Assembly: GCF_034314085.1 (NCBI RefSeq) | Contig: NZ_JAVIWI010000001.1 | Coordinates: forward strand, 372,001-436,000 | Length of the DNA stretch: 64,000 bases | Reading direction: 5' to 3' | Source: Undibacterium sp. 5I1 | Lineage (GTDB): Bacteria > Pseudomonadota > Gammaproteobacteria > Burkholderiales > Burkholderiaceae_D | Part shown: positions 51,441 through 60,350 of the stretch, piece by piece | Layout of the letters: the number at the start of each line of letters is the position of its first letter | How positions within the stretch are numbered: position 1 is the stretch's first letter | Notes under the pieces: generated by a model | What the model was told of the DNA's origin: nothing | The model's database searches: none | The model's input: the letters and a program-made list of their open reading frames with translations, nothing else | Program-made: the position numbers and the translations under genes

Positions 51441-53609
51441 TTTCTTGGGACTGGAATCAAAGGTACGTAATCCCGCGACGATTAAATCTGGCGAAATTTC
51501 TAAAGCCCAGGCAGCCGCTACGGCTGCCATCACGACTTCTGGCTGGGCTGCTTTAATCGGTTTTAAAGTGCTCAATGAGAGCAAGCTAGTTTCTTCTATA
51601 CCTTCCGCCAAAATGATGTGGTTGTCACGTAAGAAAACTGCGCGTTCGTTTTTAGCACGATGCTGTACGATGGCCTCAAGCGCATCATTCAGACCATAAA
51701 AAATCACTTTGCCATCACATAATTCAGCCAGTTCTACCACCTGCGAATCTGCTGCATTTAATACAGCCACACCATCCGGCAATACCACATCTACTTGGGT
51801 ACGCATTACCTTAAACATCTGGTCTGCTTCATCGATGTAAAATTCACCAAGTTCTGCATGACCATCCATATCAGTCACCACGGCGACCTGACATTTATCG
51901 TAGGCCAGGCCTTCAGCCAAAATCATACGGGCATTAGTTTCAAAGACAGCGGTTTCCAGAGAACGATTTAGCAATAGCCGCTGACTGGCTTCCCACTTAA
52001 TACAGTCAGTACTAACAACTTGTCGCTGATCCAGGTACAAGCCCTGAGAGCAGGCTACACCAGTGTGCTTGCCGCTGACATGCACGACGCTGGCAATTAA
52101 GCGCGCGATTAAACTGGTGCCGCGAGTGCCTGCCACACCGATAACGGGGATGCGGCCGCTTTCTTCTGCAGCAAATAAATTAGCGATAATCGCGGTCCCG
52201 ACCGGACGTGCTTTGCCTTCAGCAGGTTTCAGATGTGCCAGCAATCCCGGGCTGGCATTGACCTCAATAATTGCACCGCGTTGTTCTTCCAGAGGGCGGG
52301 AAATATCTTCTGCAACCAGATCAACACCGGCAATATCCAGACCGACAATCCGGGCGGCGAGTGCGGCGGCTTCTGCGATAGAGGGATGGACTTCATCAGT
52401 CACATCAAAAGCAACATTACCGTTCGGCTGGATTAAAACTTTTTGGCCATCGAGTGGAATGGAATACGCCGTTAAACCCTGGCGTTCCAATTCCAAAATA
52501 ATTTCAGCGCCTTTTTCTGGTGCTAAGGCATTGAGAGGAGAGTCTTCGCCCGTGCCACGACGGGGATCGGTATTGATCTGATCATCAACCAATTGAATAA
52601 TATTCGAAGTGCCATTACCAACTACCCATAAGGCCTCACCTTTGGCGGCAGCCACCAGACGCTTACCAACGATTAACAAACGATGCTCATTACCGGTAAC
52701 AAAGCGCTCTACGATCACGCTCTCGCTGTCGCCTTTGCGTGCGGCTAAATGATATGCCGCATGTACATCAGCTTCTGTCATTAGATTGAGTGAAACACCG
52801 CGGCCATGATTGCCATCGTAAGGCTTGACGACGACTGGTACACCGATATCCTCAGCGGCTTCCCATGCCTCTTCGGCACTTTTTACCAGGCTACCTTCAG
52901 GTACTGGTACACCACAAGATTGCAATAATGTTTTGGTCAAATCTTTATCGCTGGCGATGCTCTCAGCAATTGCGCTGGTGCGGTCTGTTTCGGCAGTCCA
53001 GATGCGACGTTGCGCTGCGCCATAACCTAATTGCACCAAATTGCCATCAGTCAGACGTATCGATGGAATCCTGCGATCTGTTGCGGCATCTACGATATGT
53101 GCGGTGGAGGGACCTAAACACAGATCGTCCACCATTTCACGCAAGGGCACTAATTTTGCCTCAAGATCAAATTGCGTGTCTTCAATGGCAGCCATCAACA
53201 AATCACGACCTAATGCTAAAGCCGCACGGCCAACTTGTTCCTGGCGGGTGCGGAATGCCATTTTGTAAACACCTACTTGATTAGTCGACCGGGTTTGACC
53301 GAAACCAGTTCGCATGCCAGCCAGATTTTGCAATTCAAGTACAACGTGTTCCAGAATATGACCAGACCATGTGCCTTCGCGCAGACGCTCCAAAAAGCCA
53401 CCGGTCTCACCGACGCTGCAACGATGCACAGTAAGGCCAGGCAACCAGGTTGTCAGACGCTCGTATAAGCCGGGTAAAGTATTGGAGTGGAAATCTTCTA
53501 GCGCACCAATATCTAACCACGCTTCAATTACAGGGCGATAGGTCCAGATATTAGGTCCGCGTAAATGAGTTACACGGAGAATTTCAATGTCTTTCTTCTT
53601 CGTCATCAT
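51429..53609 (-). CDS. cphA': Shortened cyanophycin synthetase paralogue (CphA')
   Basis: A 726-residue relative of CphA in tandem with it. N-domain (VTHLRGPNIWTYRPVIEAW) and ATP-grasp (VVVKPYDGNHGRGVSL at 260-275, IIEVNASPGLLAHL) are intact. The Mur-ligase P-loop is degenerate: GTRGTSL at 494-500 instead of GTNGKTT, so the ATP-binding lysine is lost, and the C-terminal Mur domain is missing (the protein ends at SPKKARY). This resembles CphA2 of cyanobacteria and the second synthetase (cphA') of Cupriavidus: probably only the ATP-grasp site works. Start ATG 53609 or 53606. Confidence 0.93.
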   Translation of the reverse strand: MMTKKKDIEILRVTHLRGPNIWTYRPVIEAWLDIGALEDFHSNTLPGLYERLTTWLPGLTVHRCSVGETGGFLERLREGTWSGHILEHVVLELQNLAGMRTGFGQTRSTNQVGVYKMAFRTRQEQVGRAALALGRDLLMAAIEDTQFDLEAKLVPLREMVDDLCLGPSTAHIVDAATDRRIPSIRLTDGNLVQLGYGAAQRRIWTAETDRTSAIAESIASDKDLTKTLLQSCGVPVPEGSLVKSAEEAWEAAEDIGVPVVVKPYDGNHGRGVSLNLMTEADVHAAYHLAARKGDSESVIVERFVTGNEHRLLIVGKRLVAAAKGEALWVVGNGTSNIIQLVDDQINTDPRRGTGEDSPLNALAPEKGAEIILELERQGLTAYSIPLDGQKVLIQPNGNVAFDVTDEVHPSIAEAAALAARIVGLDIAGVDLVAEDISRPLEEQRGAIIEVNASPGLLAHLKPAEGKARPVGTAIIANLFAAEESGRIPVIGVAGTRGTSLIARLIASVVHVSGKHTGVACSQGLYLDQRQVVSTDCIKWEASQRLLLNRSLETAVFETNARMILAEGLAYDKCQVAVVTDMDGHAELGEFYIDEADQMFKVMRTQVDVVLPDGVAVLNAADSQVVELAELCDGKVIFYGLNDALEAIVQHRAKNERAVFLRDNHIILAEGIEETSLLSLSTLKPIKAAQPEVVMAAVAAAWALEISPDLIVAGLRTFDSSPKKARY

Positions 53610-54158
53610 GTATTTAATTTCTTGATAGCAGAGCTAAGTCTGCTTTTAAATCTTTCGGACGCTTTTTTTACGACGTCTTACGGTGGATAAATAGTGTTAG
53701 CGTGTATTTTTTAGTCTATTAGGACTTACGCAAAACATTCCCAACTACGTTGCAGCTTCCGTTCACACCAGGCAAGGTGTTAGGGACTAAAGTTAAAGTG
53801 CTGTCTTCGTCGCTATAACTTGCTGGCACAATCTGCCAGTAAAATTTGCCGGGATAGTTTTGCGTAAGTCCTAGGTCACTAAATTAGATGACTAAATGAA
53901 ATTACAAATTAAGAACTTAACTCAAACCTTCTTGGTCTGTTTTTTTTCTTCCGATAGAATACCGTAAATTAATGCTGTAGTGATATGTTGACTTAGTCAC
54001 TATTGCTACCATTTCAGGCTTCTCACCTCATTTATTCAAAGTTTTATTGAACCGTATCGAAATTTGCAGATTATCTGCATCCCGGTGGTTCAATGATCAC
54101 TCAAATAATTTATCTTTTTTATATTTATTCCTGACGATAAATCGGGACCGGTCAAACG
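53610..54158. other. Divergent promoter region of cphA' and the ABC transporter
   Basis: 549 bases between two divergent genes, carrying the complete 154-base inverted-repeat element at 53720-53873. The rest is AT-rich and presumably contains the promoters of both transcription units. No gene is seen. Confidence 0.5.
53720..53873. mobile_element. Complete 154-bp inverted-repeat element (MITE-like)
   Basis: Ends: TAGGACTTACGCAAAAC at the left and GTTTTGCGTAAGTCCTA at the right, exact inverses of 17 bases. The TA at both outer edges suggests a TA target site, as with IS630/Tc1-type elements (inference). The interior has no coding frame. It sits between the divergent cphA' and ABC genes. Confidence 0.8.
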
Positions 54159-56417
54159 ATGACAACACAACAATTAAGCTTCGACCATGTTTTTAGTGCA
54201 CTGCCAGAGCATTGGCGCTCTGAAATCGCAAAACAGTTATCCACTGGGGAAAACGTTTTAAGTGCAGTCGAGGTTGACCTAGATGCCGGACTTCGCTTTG
54301 TAAAAGGTATGTTGGTCGTTACCGACCGCCGGCTACTTGCGCGGGCGCCGGGGGAAACGACGTGGCAAGAATGGTTTTATGCCAAAAATCTACGGCTCCA
54401 GCACCACGACCATGCCGGTGTCGGACATCTGGAATTATTTGATGATAATGCCCGGCTGGCTAGCTGGCGTTTTACCTTGGGTCAGAATTTATTAATGATC
54501 CGTTTGCTGGATCACTTTAAAGAGCAATTGCAAAGTCATGTGACTGGTTTGCCGGTCCAACATGAAGAAAAAAATACCTGTCCAAGCTGCAAAGCACCGC
54601 TAGAAGCAGATCAGGAAGAATGTCCGATCTGTACCAAAGTAATTTACACCCCGCCATCAACCTGGACCTTGTTTCGGCTGTGGCGTTTTGCACAACCATA
54701 TCGCTGGCAATTATTAGCGGGCTTTAGCTTAATGCTGATGGGTACGGCAGCGCATATGATTCCGCGTTACCTGACAAAGCCGCTGACAGATGAAGTGTTG
54801 ATTCCTTACCAGAACGGACAGCATGTTGATCCCCATCTGGTAACTTTGTATATCGGTGGTTTGTTAGGTTCGGCGGTCATTGCCTGGCTACTTAGCTGGG
54901 GTAAAACCTACATTCTCGCCTTGGTATCCGAGCGTATCGGCGCGGACTTGCGTACCACGACATATCAACATTTATTGAAATTATCGCTTGAATATTTTGG
55001 CGGAAAACGTACCGGTGATCTGATGTCGCGCGTTGGTAGTGAGAGTGATCGTATTTGCGTTTACTTATCTTTACACTTACTTGATTTTGCTACCGACGTA
55101 TTGATGTTTTTAATGACCGTAGTCGCCTTATTGCAAATCAATACTAAACTTGCTTTAGTCACCTTGCTACCATTGCCTATCATTGCCTGGATGATTCATC
55201 TGGTGCGCGATAAATTACGTACCGGTTTTGAAAAAATTGACCGTGTCTGGGGCGAAGTAACTAATGTCCTGGCCGACACAATTCCGGGTATCCGTGTGGT
55301 CAAGGCCTTTGCGCAAGAGACCCGCGAGGCAACACGTTTCCGCGAGGCGAATAAACATAATTTAGCAGTCAACGATAAGCTGAATAAAGTATGGTCGCTG
55401 TTCTCTCCTACGGTCTCTTTTTTGACTGATCTTGGGATTCTCGTTGTCTGGGCTTTTGGTATCTGGCAGGTATCGCATAACGAAATTACGGTAGGTTCTC
55501 TGGTTGCCGCAGTCGCGTTTATCGGTAATTTTTATGGTCGTATTGATTCTATGAGCCGCATCGTTTCAGTGACCCAAAAATCAGCGTCGGCCGCAAAACG
55601 TATTTTCGATATTCTGGATCATGTGTCCAGCGTGCCCGATCCGCAGCATCCGGTCAAAGTGAACGAAGTCAAAGGTCAGATTGAATTGCGTGAAGTCGGT
55701 TTCCGCTACGGTAACCGTGCTGTTAACCGTGGGATTAATTTAACCATCAAACCGGGAGAAATGATCGGCCTGGTTGGTCACAGCGGCTCTGGTAAGAGTA
55801 CCCTAGTCAATCTGATCTGTCGCTTCTATGATGTGTCCGAAGGCGCGATTTTGCTCGATGGCGTAGATATCCGTTCTTTTGCCGTGTCCGATTACCGTCA
55901 GAATATTGGTTTGGTTTTGCAAGAACCATTCTTGTTTTTTGGCACGATTGCGGACAATATTGCTTACGGTAAGCCTGACGCCAGCCGTGCCGATATCATC
56001 GCCGCTGCCCGTGCTGCCCATGCGCATGAGTTTATTTTACGCTTACCGCAGGGTTACGACTCTATGGTAGGTGAGCGCGGACAAGGATTATCTGGCGGCG
56101 AACGTCAGCGGATTTCTATCGCGCGTGCACTGTTGATTGACCCACGTATTCTGATCATGGATGAGGCCACCTCATCAGTCGATTCTGAGACAGAAAAAGA
56201 GATTCAGAAAGCGCTGGATAATCTGGTCAAAGGTCGTACCACGATTGCGATTGCCCATCGCTTATCGACCTTACATAAGGCTGACAGGCTGGTGGTGCTC
56301 GATCGTGGGCAAGTAGTGGAGGTCGGTAGTCATGACGATCTGATGGCACGCGAGGGAGCCTACTTCCGTTTGTATGAGGCGCAGGCGCGCAATGCTAATT
56401 TGGGTGGGGGAGAATAA
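54159..56417 (+). CDS. ABC exporter fused to an N-terminal sensor-like/zinc-ribbon region
   Basis: A 752-residue half-type ABC exporter. Residues 1-125 are a soluble domain resembling a bacterial PH-like fold (MLVVTDRRLLARAPGE), then a zinc ribbon with Cys141, 144, 155 and 158 (CPSCKAPLEADQEECPIC). Six TM segments follow (about 175-470), then the ATPase: GLVGHSGSGKST, Q-loop VLQEPF, LSGGERQRISIARALL, LIMDEATSSVD, AHRLSTL. The DUF1854 gene follows by one base. The pair beside cphA is, to my knowledge, recurrent in beta-proteobacteria and is called cyanophycin metabolism-associated. Cargo unknown; a role in peptide or cyanophycin-breakdown-product export is possible. Confidence 0.9.
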   Translation: MTTQQLSFDHVFSALPEHWRSEIAKQLSTGENVLSAVEVDLDAGLRFVKGMLVVTDRRLLARAPGETTWQEWFYAKNLRLQHHDHAGVGHLELFDDNARLASWRFTLGQNLLMIRLLDHFKEQLQSHVTGLPVQHEEKNTCPSCKAPLEADQEECPICTKVIYTPPSTWTLFRLWRFAQPYRWQLLAGFSLMLMGTAAHMIPRYLTKPLTDEVLIPYQNGQHVDPHLVTLYIGGLLGSAVIAWLLSWGKTYILALVSERIGADLRTTTYQHLLKLSLEYFGGKRTGDLMSRVGSESDRICVYLSLHLLDFATDVLMFLMTVVALLQINTKLALVTLLPLPIIAWMIHLVRDKLRTGFEKIDRVWGEVTNVLADTIPGIRVVKAFAQETREATRFREANKHNLAVNDKLNKVWSLFSPTVSFLTDLGILVVWAFGIWQVSHNEITVGSLVAAVAFIGNFYGRIDSMSRIVSVTQKSASAAKRIFDILDHVSSVPDPQHPVKVNEVKGQIELREVGFRYGNRAVNRGINLTIKPGEMIGLVGHSGSGKSTLVNLICRFYDVSEGAILLDGVDIRSFAVSDYRQNIGLVLQEPFLFFGTIADNIAYGKPDASRADIIAAARAAHAHEFILRLPQGYDSMVGERGQGLSGGERQRISIARALLIDPRILIMDEATSSVDSETEKEIQKALDNLVKGRTTIAIAHRLSTLHKADRLVVLDRGQVVEVGSHDDLMAREGAYFRLYEAQARNANLGGGE

Positions 56418-56418
56418 G

Positions 56419-56898
56419 ATGACCGATACATTAAACCCGAGATTTCAACTGAGTCGCAATAGTTTCGGCCATCTTGTGTTGATCAATGCCAGCGGCGAGG
56501 TACATGAGCATGTCAGTCCGGTACGTGCTTTCCCTATTCAGACACCGGACGAAGGAATCTCTCTGGTACTGCAAGATGGACAGGAGGTGGCATGGATCGA
56601 TAAACTCAGCGACCTGGCAGAGAATGAGCGCAAGCTAGTCAGTGATGAGCTGCAGGGGCGCGAATTTATGCCCGAGATAAAACGTATTATCGGCATCACT
56701 AGCTACGCCACACCTTGCACCTGGGAAGTAAAAACAGATCGTGGCGACACCTCATTTGTCTTAAAAGGTGAGGAGGATATTCGTCGCATTGGACGCACTT
56801 CCTTGCTGATTTCAGATAATCACGGCATACATTTTTTGATCCGCGATATGTTTGAGATTGATAAACACAGTCGTAAAATTTTAGACCGGTTTTTATAA
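56419..56898 (+). CDS. DUF1854 protein (cyanophycin-associated)
   Basis: A 159-residue soluble protein of family DUF1854. The start ATG 56419 lies one base after the ABC transporter stop with GGGGGAG before it. It reads DTLNPRFQLSRNSFGHLVLI, VRAFPIQTPDEGISLV, KLVSDELQGREFMPEIKRI, DRGDTSFVLKGEEDIRRIG and ends FEIDKHSRKILDRFL. The family occurs beside cphA and ABC exporters in Burkholderiales and its biochemical role is not established. Likely co-translated with the exporter, perhaps as its partner. Confidence 0.85.
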   Translation: MTDTLNPRFQLSRNSFGHLVLINASGEVHEHVSPVRAFPIQTPDEGISLVLQDGQEVAWIDKLSDLAENERKLVSDELQGREFMPEIKRIIGITSYATPCTWEVKTDRGDTSFVLKGEEDIRRIGRTSLLISDNHGIHFLIRDMFEIDKHSRKILDRFL

Positions 56899-56932
56899 GA
56901 CGAGATTGATTGTAGAGATAAAAGCGAGTAAG

Positions 56933-56973
56933 AAAACGGCACATCAGTCACTAAAGCTGATGTGCCGTTTTTT
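56933..56973. terminator. Bidirectional terminator between DUF1854 and GNAT genes
   Basis: AACGGCACATCAG (about 56935-56947) pairs with CTGATGTGCCGTT (56956-56968), with A-run before and T-run after, so it can end both convergent transcripts. Confidence 0.9.
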
Positions 56974-56981
56974 TATATAGT

Positions 56982-57500
56982 TTACGCAAAGTCGTAAGTA
57001 AAAAATTTACTTTCTTCCGTTTTGCCATTGCGCGTCAAGCTAACGATTTTTTTATAGGTAAAGCCGATCTTTTCTAACACGCGTGAAGAGATCGCATTCT
57101 CCGGTGCAGTGATCGCCACTAGCCGAGGTAATCCTATCGTTGCGCGCGCATAGTTGACGACTGCGGTTGCGGCTTCGCTTGCTAAACCTTGGCCTGTGTA
57201 AGCAGACAAAAATCCATACCCAATATCCACATCATCCAGGCCATCGCGTTTGATTAATCCGCACATGCCGATAGCGATGTTGTCTTGTTTGGATTCCACG
57301 ATATACAAGCTAAAGCCTAAGCGTTCCTGCATATCGATAGGACCTTTTTTGATCGAATCAATCGCGTCTTCTATCGTGCGTATTCCCTTATCGCCGATGT
57401 TGGCAAGGTACGCAGGCTCGTTGACCAGTTGCAGATAAAACGCGGCGTCATCCAAAGTAATTGTCCGTAATCGTAGTCGTGTCGTGTCTAAAATATGCAT
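56982..57500 (-). CDS. GNAT-family N-acetyltransferase (RimJ/RimL-like)
   Basis: A 172-residue acetyltransferase. Starts TTRLRLRTITLDDAAFYLQL; the acetyl-CoA site is YTGQGLASEAATAVV (Q/R-x-x-G-x-A type), and NAISSRVLEKIGFTY is the motif of the RimJ/RimL subfamily (ENxxSxRVLEKxGF). The substrate is not known; ribosomal protein or small-molecule acetylation are equally possible. ATG 57500. Confidence 0.88.
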   Translation of the reverse strand: MHILDTTRLRLRTITLDDAAFYLQLVNEPAYLANIGDKGIRTIEDAIDSIKKGPIDMQERLGFSLYIVESKQDNIAIGMCGLIKRDGLDDVDIGYGFLSAYTGQGLASEAATAVVNYARATIGLPRLVAITAPENAISSRVLEKIGFTYKKIVSLTRNGKTEESKFFTYDFA

Positions 57501-57614
57501 GATGAATAATTGACTGAGTGATGGTGTCGAGAGAGCAGATTATATGAAGTGACTATCATAGGACTTGCATAAAAAAGAATCACGATTACTCGGCTTTCCT
57601 TAGATTTAATTTAA

Positions 57615-57698
57615 TATACTCCCAATTTATTTTTATAAAAGGCCTCAATTGTTCAGGTAATATATGGACGACTGAAATATACTCGTTATGAGTATGTT
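57615..57698. repeat. Intergenic palindromic repeat, copy 6
   Basis: TATACTCCCAATTTATTTTTATAAAA, spacer, TTGTTCA, nine bases, TGGACGA, CTGAAATATACT, then AGTATG. The inner stem is partly degraded. Confidence 0.75.
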
Positions 57699-57710
57699 TA
57701 ATCGTTAAAG

Positions 57711-58535
57711 TCATGGCAGCATCGCCGACAATTCTATTGCGCCGCTTTGCAACGTTGTTAAAAAATCTTCCCGCATGCGCTTGCTGCTGACGCGAGTGGC
57801 TTGTGCGCTGATGTTGAGCGCCGCTGTGATGTTGCCCGATGCGCCTCTGACTGGCACTGCAATTGATCGTAAGCCGACTTCCAGTTCTTCCTCCACCACT
57901 GCATAACCAGATTCGCGGATGCCGGCAAAAATATCCATTAATCCGTTTTGCGATACCACCGTGTTGTCGGTAAAAGCACGCAGCGTAACATTTTTAAAAT
58001 ACTGTTCCAGCGCCGCCTCTGGCATATGCGCCAGTATCACCCGACCTAATGAGGTGCAATAGGCGGGCAGGCGGCTTCCGACGTTTAGCGCCACTGACAT
58101 AATGCGTGAGGTCGCGGAGCGGCAGACGTATAAAACTTCATTACTATCGAGGACCGCAAGTGAACATGACTCATTGAATTGACGGCTGATCTGATTCAGG
58201 CAAGGTTGTGCCGACGTGGCTAAAGGTGTCGACGATAAATAAGAATATCCCAGCGTCAGCGCCTTGGGTGTTAGCCGAAAATTATTACCCTCTGCATCGG
58301 CATAACCTAACATTTTTAATGTGTACAAACAACGTCTGACTGCCGCACGCGAAATACCCGTCTTGTGGCTGATTTGAGAAATCGTCAACGTCCGGTGCTG
58401 GTTGCTAAATGCGCGCAGTACCGCAATGCCGCGTGCCAGCGAAGACATAAAATTAGGGTCGCCCGTCATTTCGTCGATCTCATCCGAGATGCTGATGGTA
58501 TGAGGTAGCGGGGCAGATTGCGATAGAGATGACAT
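57711..58535 (-). CDS. pcaR: IclR-family regulator, PcaR-type
   Basis: A 274-residue transcription regulator with the IclR fold. HTH at about 35-80 (SLARGIAVLRAFSNQHRTLT, ISQISHKTGISRAAVRRCLYTLKMLGY); effector domain with SVALNVGSRLPAYCTSLGRVILA and GYAVVEEELEVGLRSIAVPVRG. The match to PcaR/PobR, activators of beta-ketoadipate genes that respond to beta-ketoadipate, is strong, and the gene is divergent from pcaI. Operator-like sites lie between the two. Start ATG 58535. Confidence 0.88.
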   Translation of the reverse strand: MSSLSQSAPLPHTISISDEIDEMTGDPNFMSSLARGIAVLRAFSNQHRTLTISQISHKTGISRAAVRRCLYTLKMLGYADAEGNNFRLTPKALTLGYSYLSSTPLATSAQPCLNQISRQFNESCSLAVLDSNEVLYVCRSATSRIMSVALNVGSRLPAYCTSLGRVILAHMPEAALEQYFKNVTLRAFTDNTVVSQNGLMDIFAGIRESGYAVVEEELEVGLRSIAVPVRGASGNITAALNISAQATRVSSKRMREDFLTTLQSGAIELSAMLP

Positions 58536-58575
58536 AGCTTTTCTACGATCGGAGTGAGTGTGGCTAAGGGCTTTT

Positions 58576-58592
58576 TGTGCGGCGATCGCACA
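58576..58592. promoter_or_regulatory. IclR-type operator candidate 1
   Basis: TGTGCGGCGATCGCACA has perfect 6-base arms (TGTGCG/CGCACA) around five bases. It lies 40 bases upstream of pcaR and may serve autoregulation. Confidence 0.45.
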
Positions 58593-58664
58593 GAATCAAT
58601 CATGCTATGTTGACGGTCGCATAGCGCGCTGTCTACACTAAAACGGTTCTATCAACAGCCATAT

Positions 58665-58679
58665 GTGCGATAGCCGAAC
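58665..58679. promoter_or_regulatory. PcaR-type operator candidate 2
   Basis: GTGCGATAGCCGAAC matches, on the reverse strand, 12 of 15 bases of the GTTCGATAATCGCAC PcaR site that I recall from Pseudomonas putida pcaIJ. It lies 195 bases before pcaI. The quoted site is from memory and should be verified. Confidence 0.5.
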
Positions 58680-58873
58680 AATAATCTATTTGACGCTACT
58701 GTAATTTCGAATGCGTCAGGCGTCAAATTTATTGATTTAGCTTAAGTATCGTTACAGATATCGTCATGGACCTGAGTCTTGGATTCTGGCAGTTGATATA
58801 GTCGTCACACGAAAAAATATTATTCCCATAAGCGGCGATCCAACGTGGATCAAACGCAGAGAAGGAGACGTAA

Positions 58874-59587
58874 TTGATTAACAAAATAGTCGATTCGAGC
58901 GCGCATGCCCTGGCTGGTGTCAGCGACGGCGCGACGATCATGATCGGTGGATTTGGTAATGCAGGATTGCCGGCCATTCTGGTAGACGCCTTGATCGAGC
59001 AGGGTGCACGTGACCTGACCATCGTCAGCAACAACGCAGGTAGCGGCGATCAGGGACTGGCGGCACTGTTAAAAGCGAAGCGGGTACGCAAAATTATTTG
59101 CTCTTTTCCACGTCAAGCAGATTCCTATGTTTTTGATGCCTTATACCGAGCTGGTGAAGTGGAGCTGGAACTGACGCCGCAAGGCAATCTGGCCGAGCGC
59201 ATCCGTGCGGCCGGTGCCGGTATTGGCGGATTTTTTTCTCCGACGGGTTACGGTACCTTGCTGGCAGAGGGTAAAGAAACTCGCCTCATCAATGGCAAAC
59301 ACTATGTGCTGGAAAGTCCTATCCATGCCGACTTCGCATTGATCAAGGCCTTACGTGCGGATCGTTGGGGCAATCTGGTGTATCGCAAAACTGGCCGTAA
59401 TTTTGGCCCGATCATGGCGACTGCCGCCAAATGTACCGTGGTGCAAGTGGATGAGATTGTCGCATTGGGCGAGCTTGATCCGGAGCACATCATCACGCCG
59501 GGTATTTTTGTCCAGCGGGTACTGGCAGTGGGGAAAGCTACGGAAGCTGCAATAACGGACGCTGTAAATACTGGAGCACGCGCATGA
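58874..59587 (+). CDS. pcaI: 3-oxoadipate CoA-transferase subunit A
   Basis: Transfers CoA from succinyl-CoA to beta-ketoadipate; one half of the heterodimer with PcaJ. The 237 residues carry the Coenzyme A transferase I pattern DGATIMIGGFGNAGLPAILVDALIEQG, SNNAGSGDQGLAALL and GGFFSPTGYGTLLAEGKETRLI. Start is TTG at 58874, chosen because AAGGAGA lies seven bases before it and no in-frame ATG is close. Overlaps pcaJ by four bases (ATGA). Confidence 0.95.
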   Translation: MINKIVDSSAHALAGVSDGATIMIGGFGNAGLPAILVDALIEQGARDLTIVSNNAGSGDQGLAALLKAKRVRKIICSFPRQADSYVFDALYRAGEVELELTPQGNLAERIRAAGAGIGGFFSPTGYGTLLAEGKETRLINGKHYVLESPIHADFALIKALRADRWGNLVYRKTGRNFGPIMATAAKCTVVQVDEIVALGELDPEHIITPGIFVQRVLAVGKATEAAITDAVNTGARA

Positions 59588-60270
59588 GTAGCGACATCAA
59601 TCTGAATGCCGGTAATAGCGCTCCGTTTAAGCCGCTGACGCGCCAGCAAATCGCAGCGCGTGTCGCTCAAGATATTCCTGAAGGCGCTTATGTGAATTTG
59701 GGAATAGGTTTGCCGACCATGGTCAGCAATTATTTACCTAAAGAGCGCGAAATTATTTTACACAGCGAGAACGGTTTGCTCGGCATGGGACCTACGCCAC
59801 CAGCTGGCGAAGAAGACGAGGATTTAATCAATGCCGGAAAACAGCCCGTCACCTTACTTGACGGCGGCGCTTTTTTTCATCATGCAGATTCCTTCGGGAT
59901 GATGCGTGGTGGTCATCTGGATATTTGTGTCCTCGGTGGTTTTCAAGTTTCAGCAAAAGGGGATTTAGCAAACTGGCACACCGGTGCACCGGATGCGATT
60001 CCAGCAGTGGGCGGTGCGATGGATTTAGCCGTCGGTGCTAAGCAAGTGTTTGTGATGATGGAGCATCAAACCAAAACCGGCGAGAGCAAGGTGGTCGCTG
60101 AATGTTCTTACCCGCTAACAGGCATCGCCTGCGTCGCCAAAATTTATACTGATTTAGCGGTGATGGAGGTGGGCCCTCAAGGACTACTCGTCAGGGAGAT
60201 GGTGCCGGGTTTATCGTTTGAGGTGTTGCAAGCCAGGACGGGCGCAACGTTGACGCTGGCATTACTGTAG
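59584..60270 (+). CDS. pcaJ: 3-oxoadipate CoA-transferase subunit B
   Basis: Second subunit of the CoA transferase. The catalytic Glu is in SENGLLGMG (EN-G-G motif), and GAYVNLGIGLPTMVSNYLP is the family start. Also GALMD-type segments (LDGGAFFHHADSFGMMRGGHLDICVLG). 228 residues. Start ATG 59584 overlaps pcaI. A TTGAG x4 run follows at 60277-60296 before pcaF. Confidence 0.95.
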   Translation: MSSDINLNAGNSAPFKPLTRQQIAARVAQDIPEGAYVNLGIGLPTMVSNYLPKEREIILHSENGLLGMGPTPPAGEEDEDLINAGKQPVTLLDGGAFFHHADSFGMMRGGHLDICVLGGFQVSAKGDLANWHTGAPDAIPAVGGAMDLAVGAKQVFVMMEHQTKTGESKVVAECSYPLTGIACVAKIYTDLAVMEVGPQGLLVREMVPGLSFEVLQARTGATLTLALL

Positions 60271-60276
60271 TTTTAA

Positions 60277-60296
60277 TTGAGTTGAGTTGAGTTGAG
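60277..60296 (+). repeat. 5-bp tandem repeat (TTGAG x4) between pcaJ and pcaF
   Basis: Four perfect TTGAG units, 54 bases before the pcaF start. Such a run can vary in copy number and change spacing, but no effect on pcaF is shown. Confidence 0.8.
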
Positions 60297-60350
60297 AAAA
60301 GCTGCTTTAAAAAATTCTACAAAATTTAAAAAGACAAAGAGACGAACAAT

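Larger units (their letters stand above)
58536..58873. other. Divergent pcaR-pcaI control region
   Basis: 338 bases with no gene. It holds two IclR-type sites (58576-58592 and 58665-58679) and the presumed divergent promoters. Confidence 0.5.
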
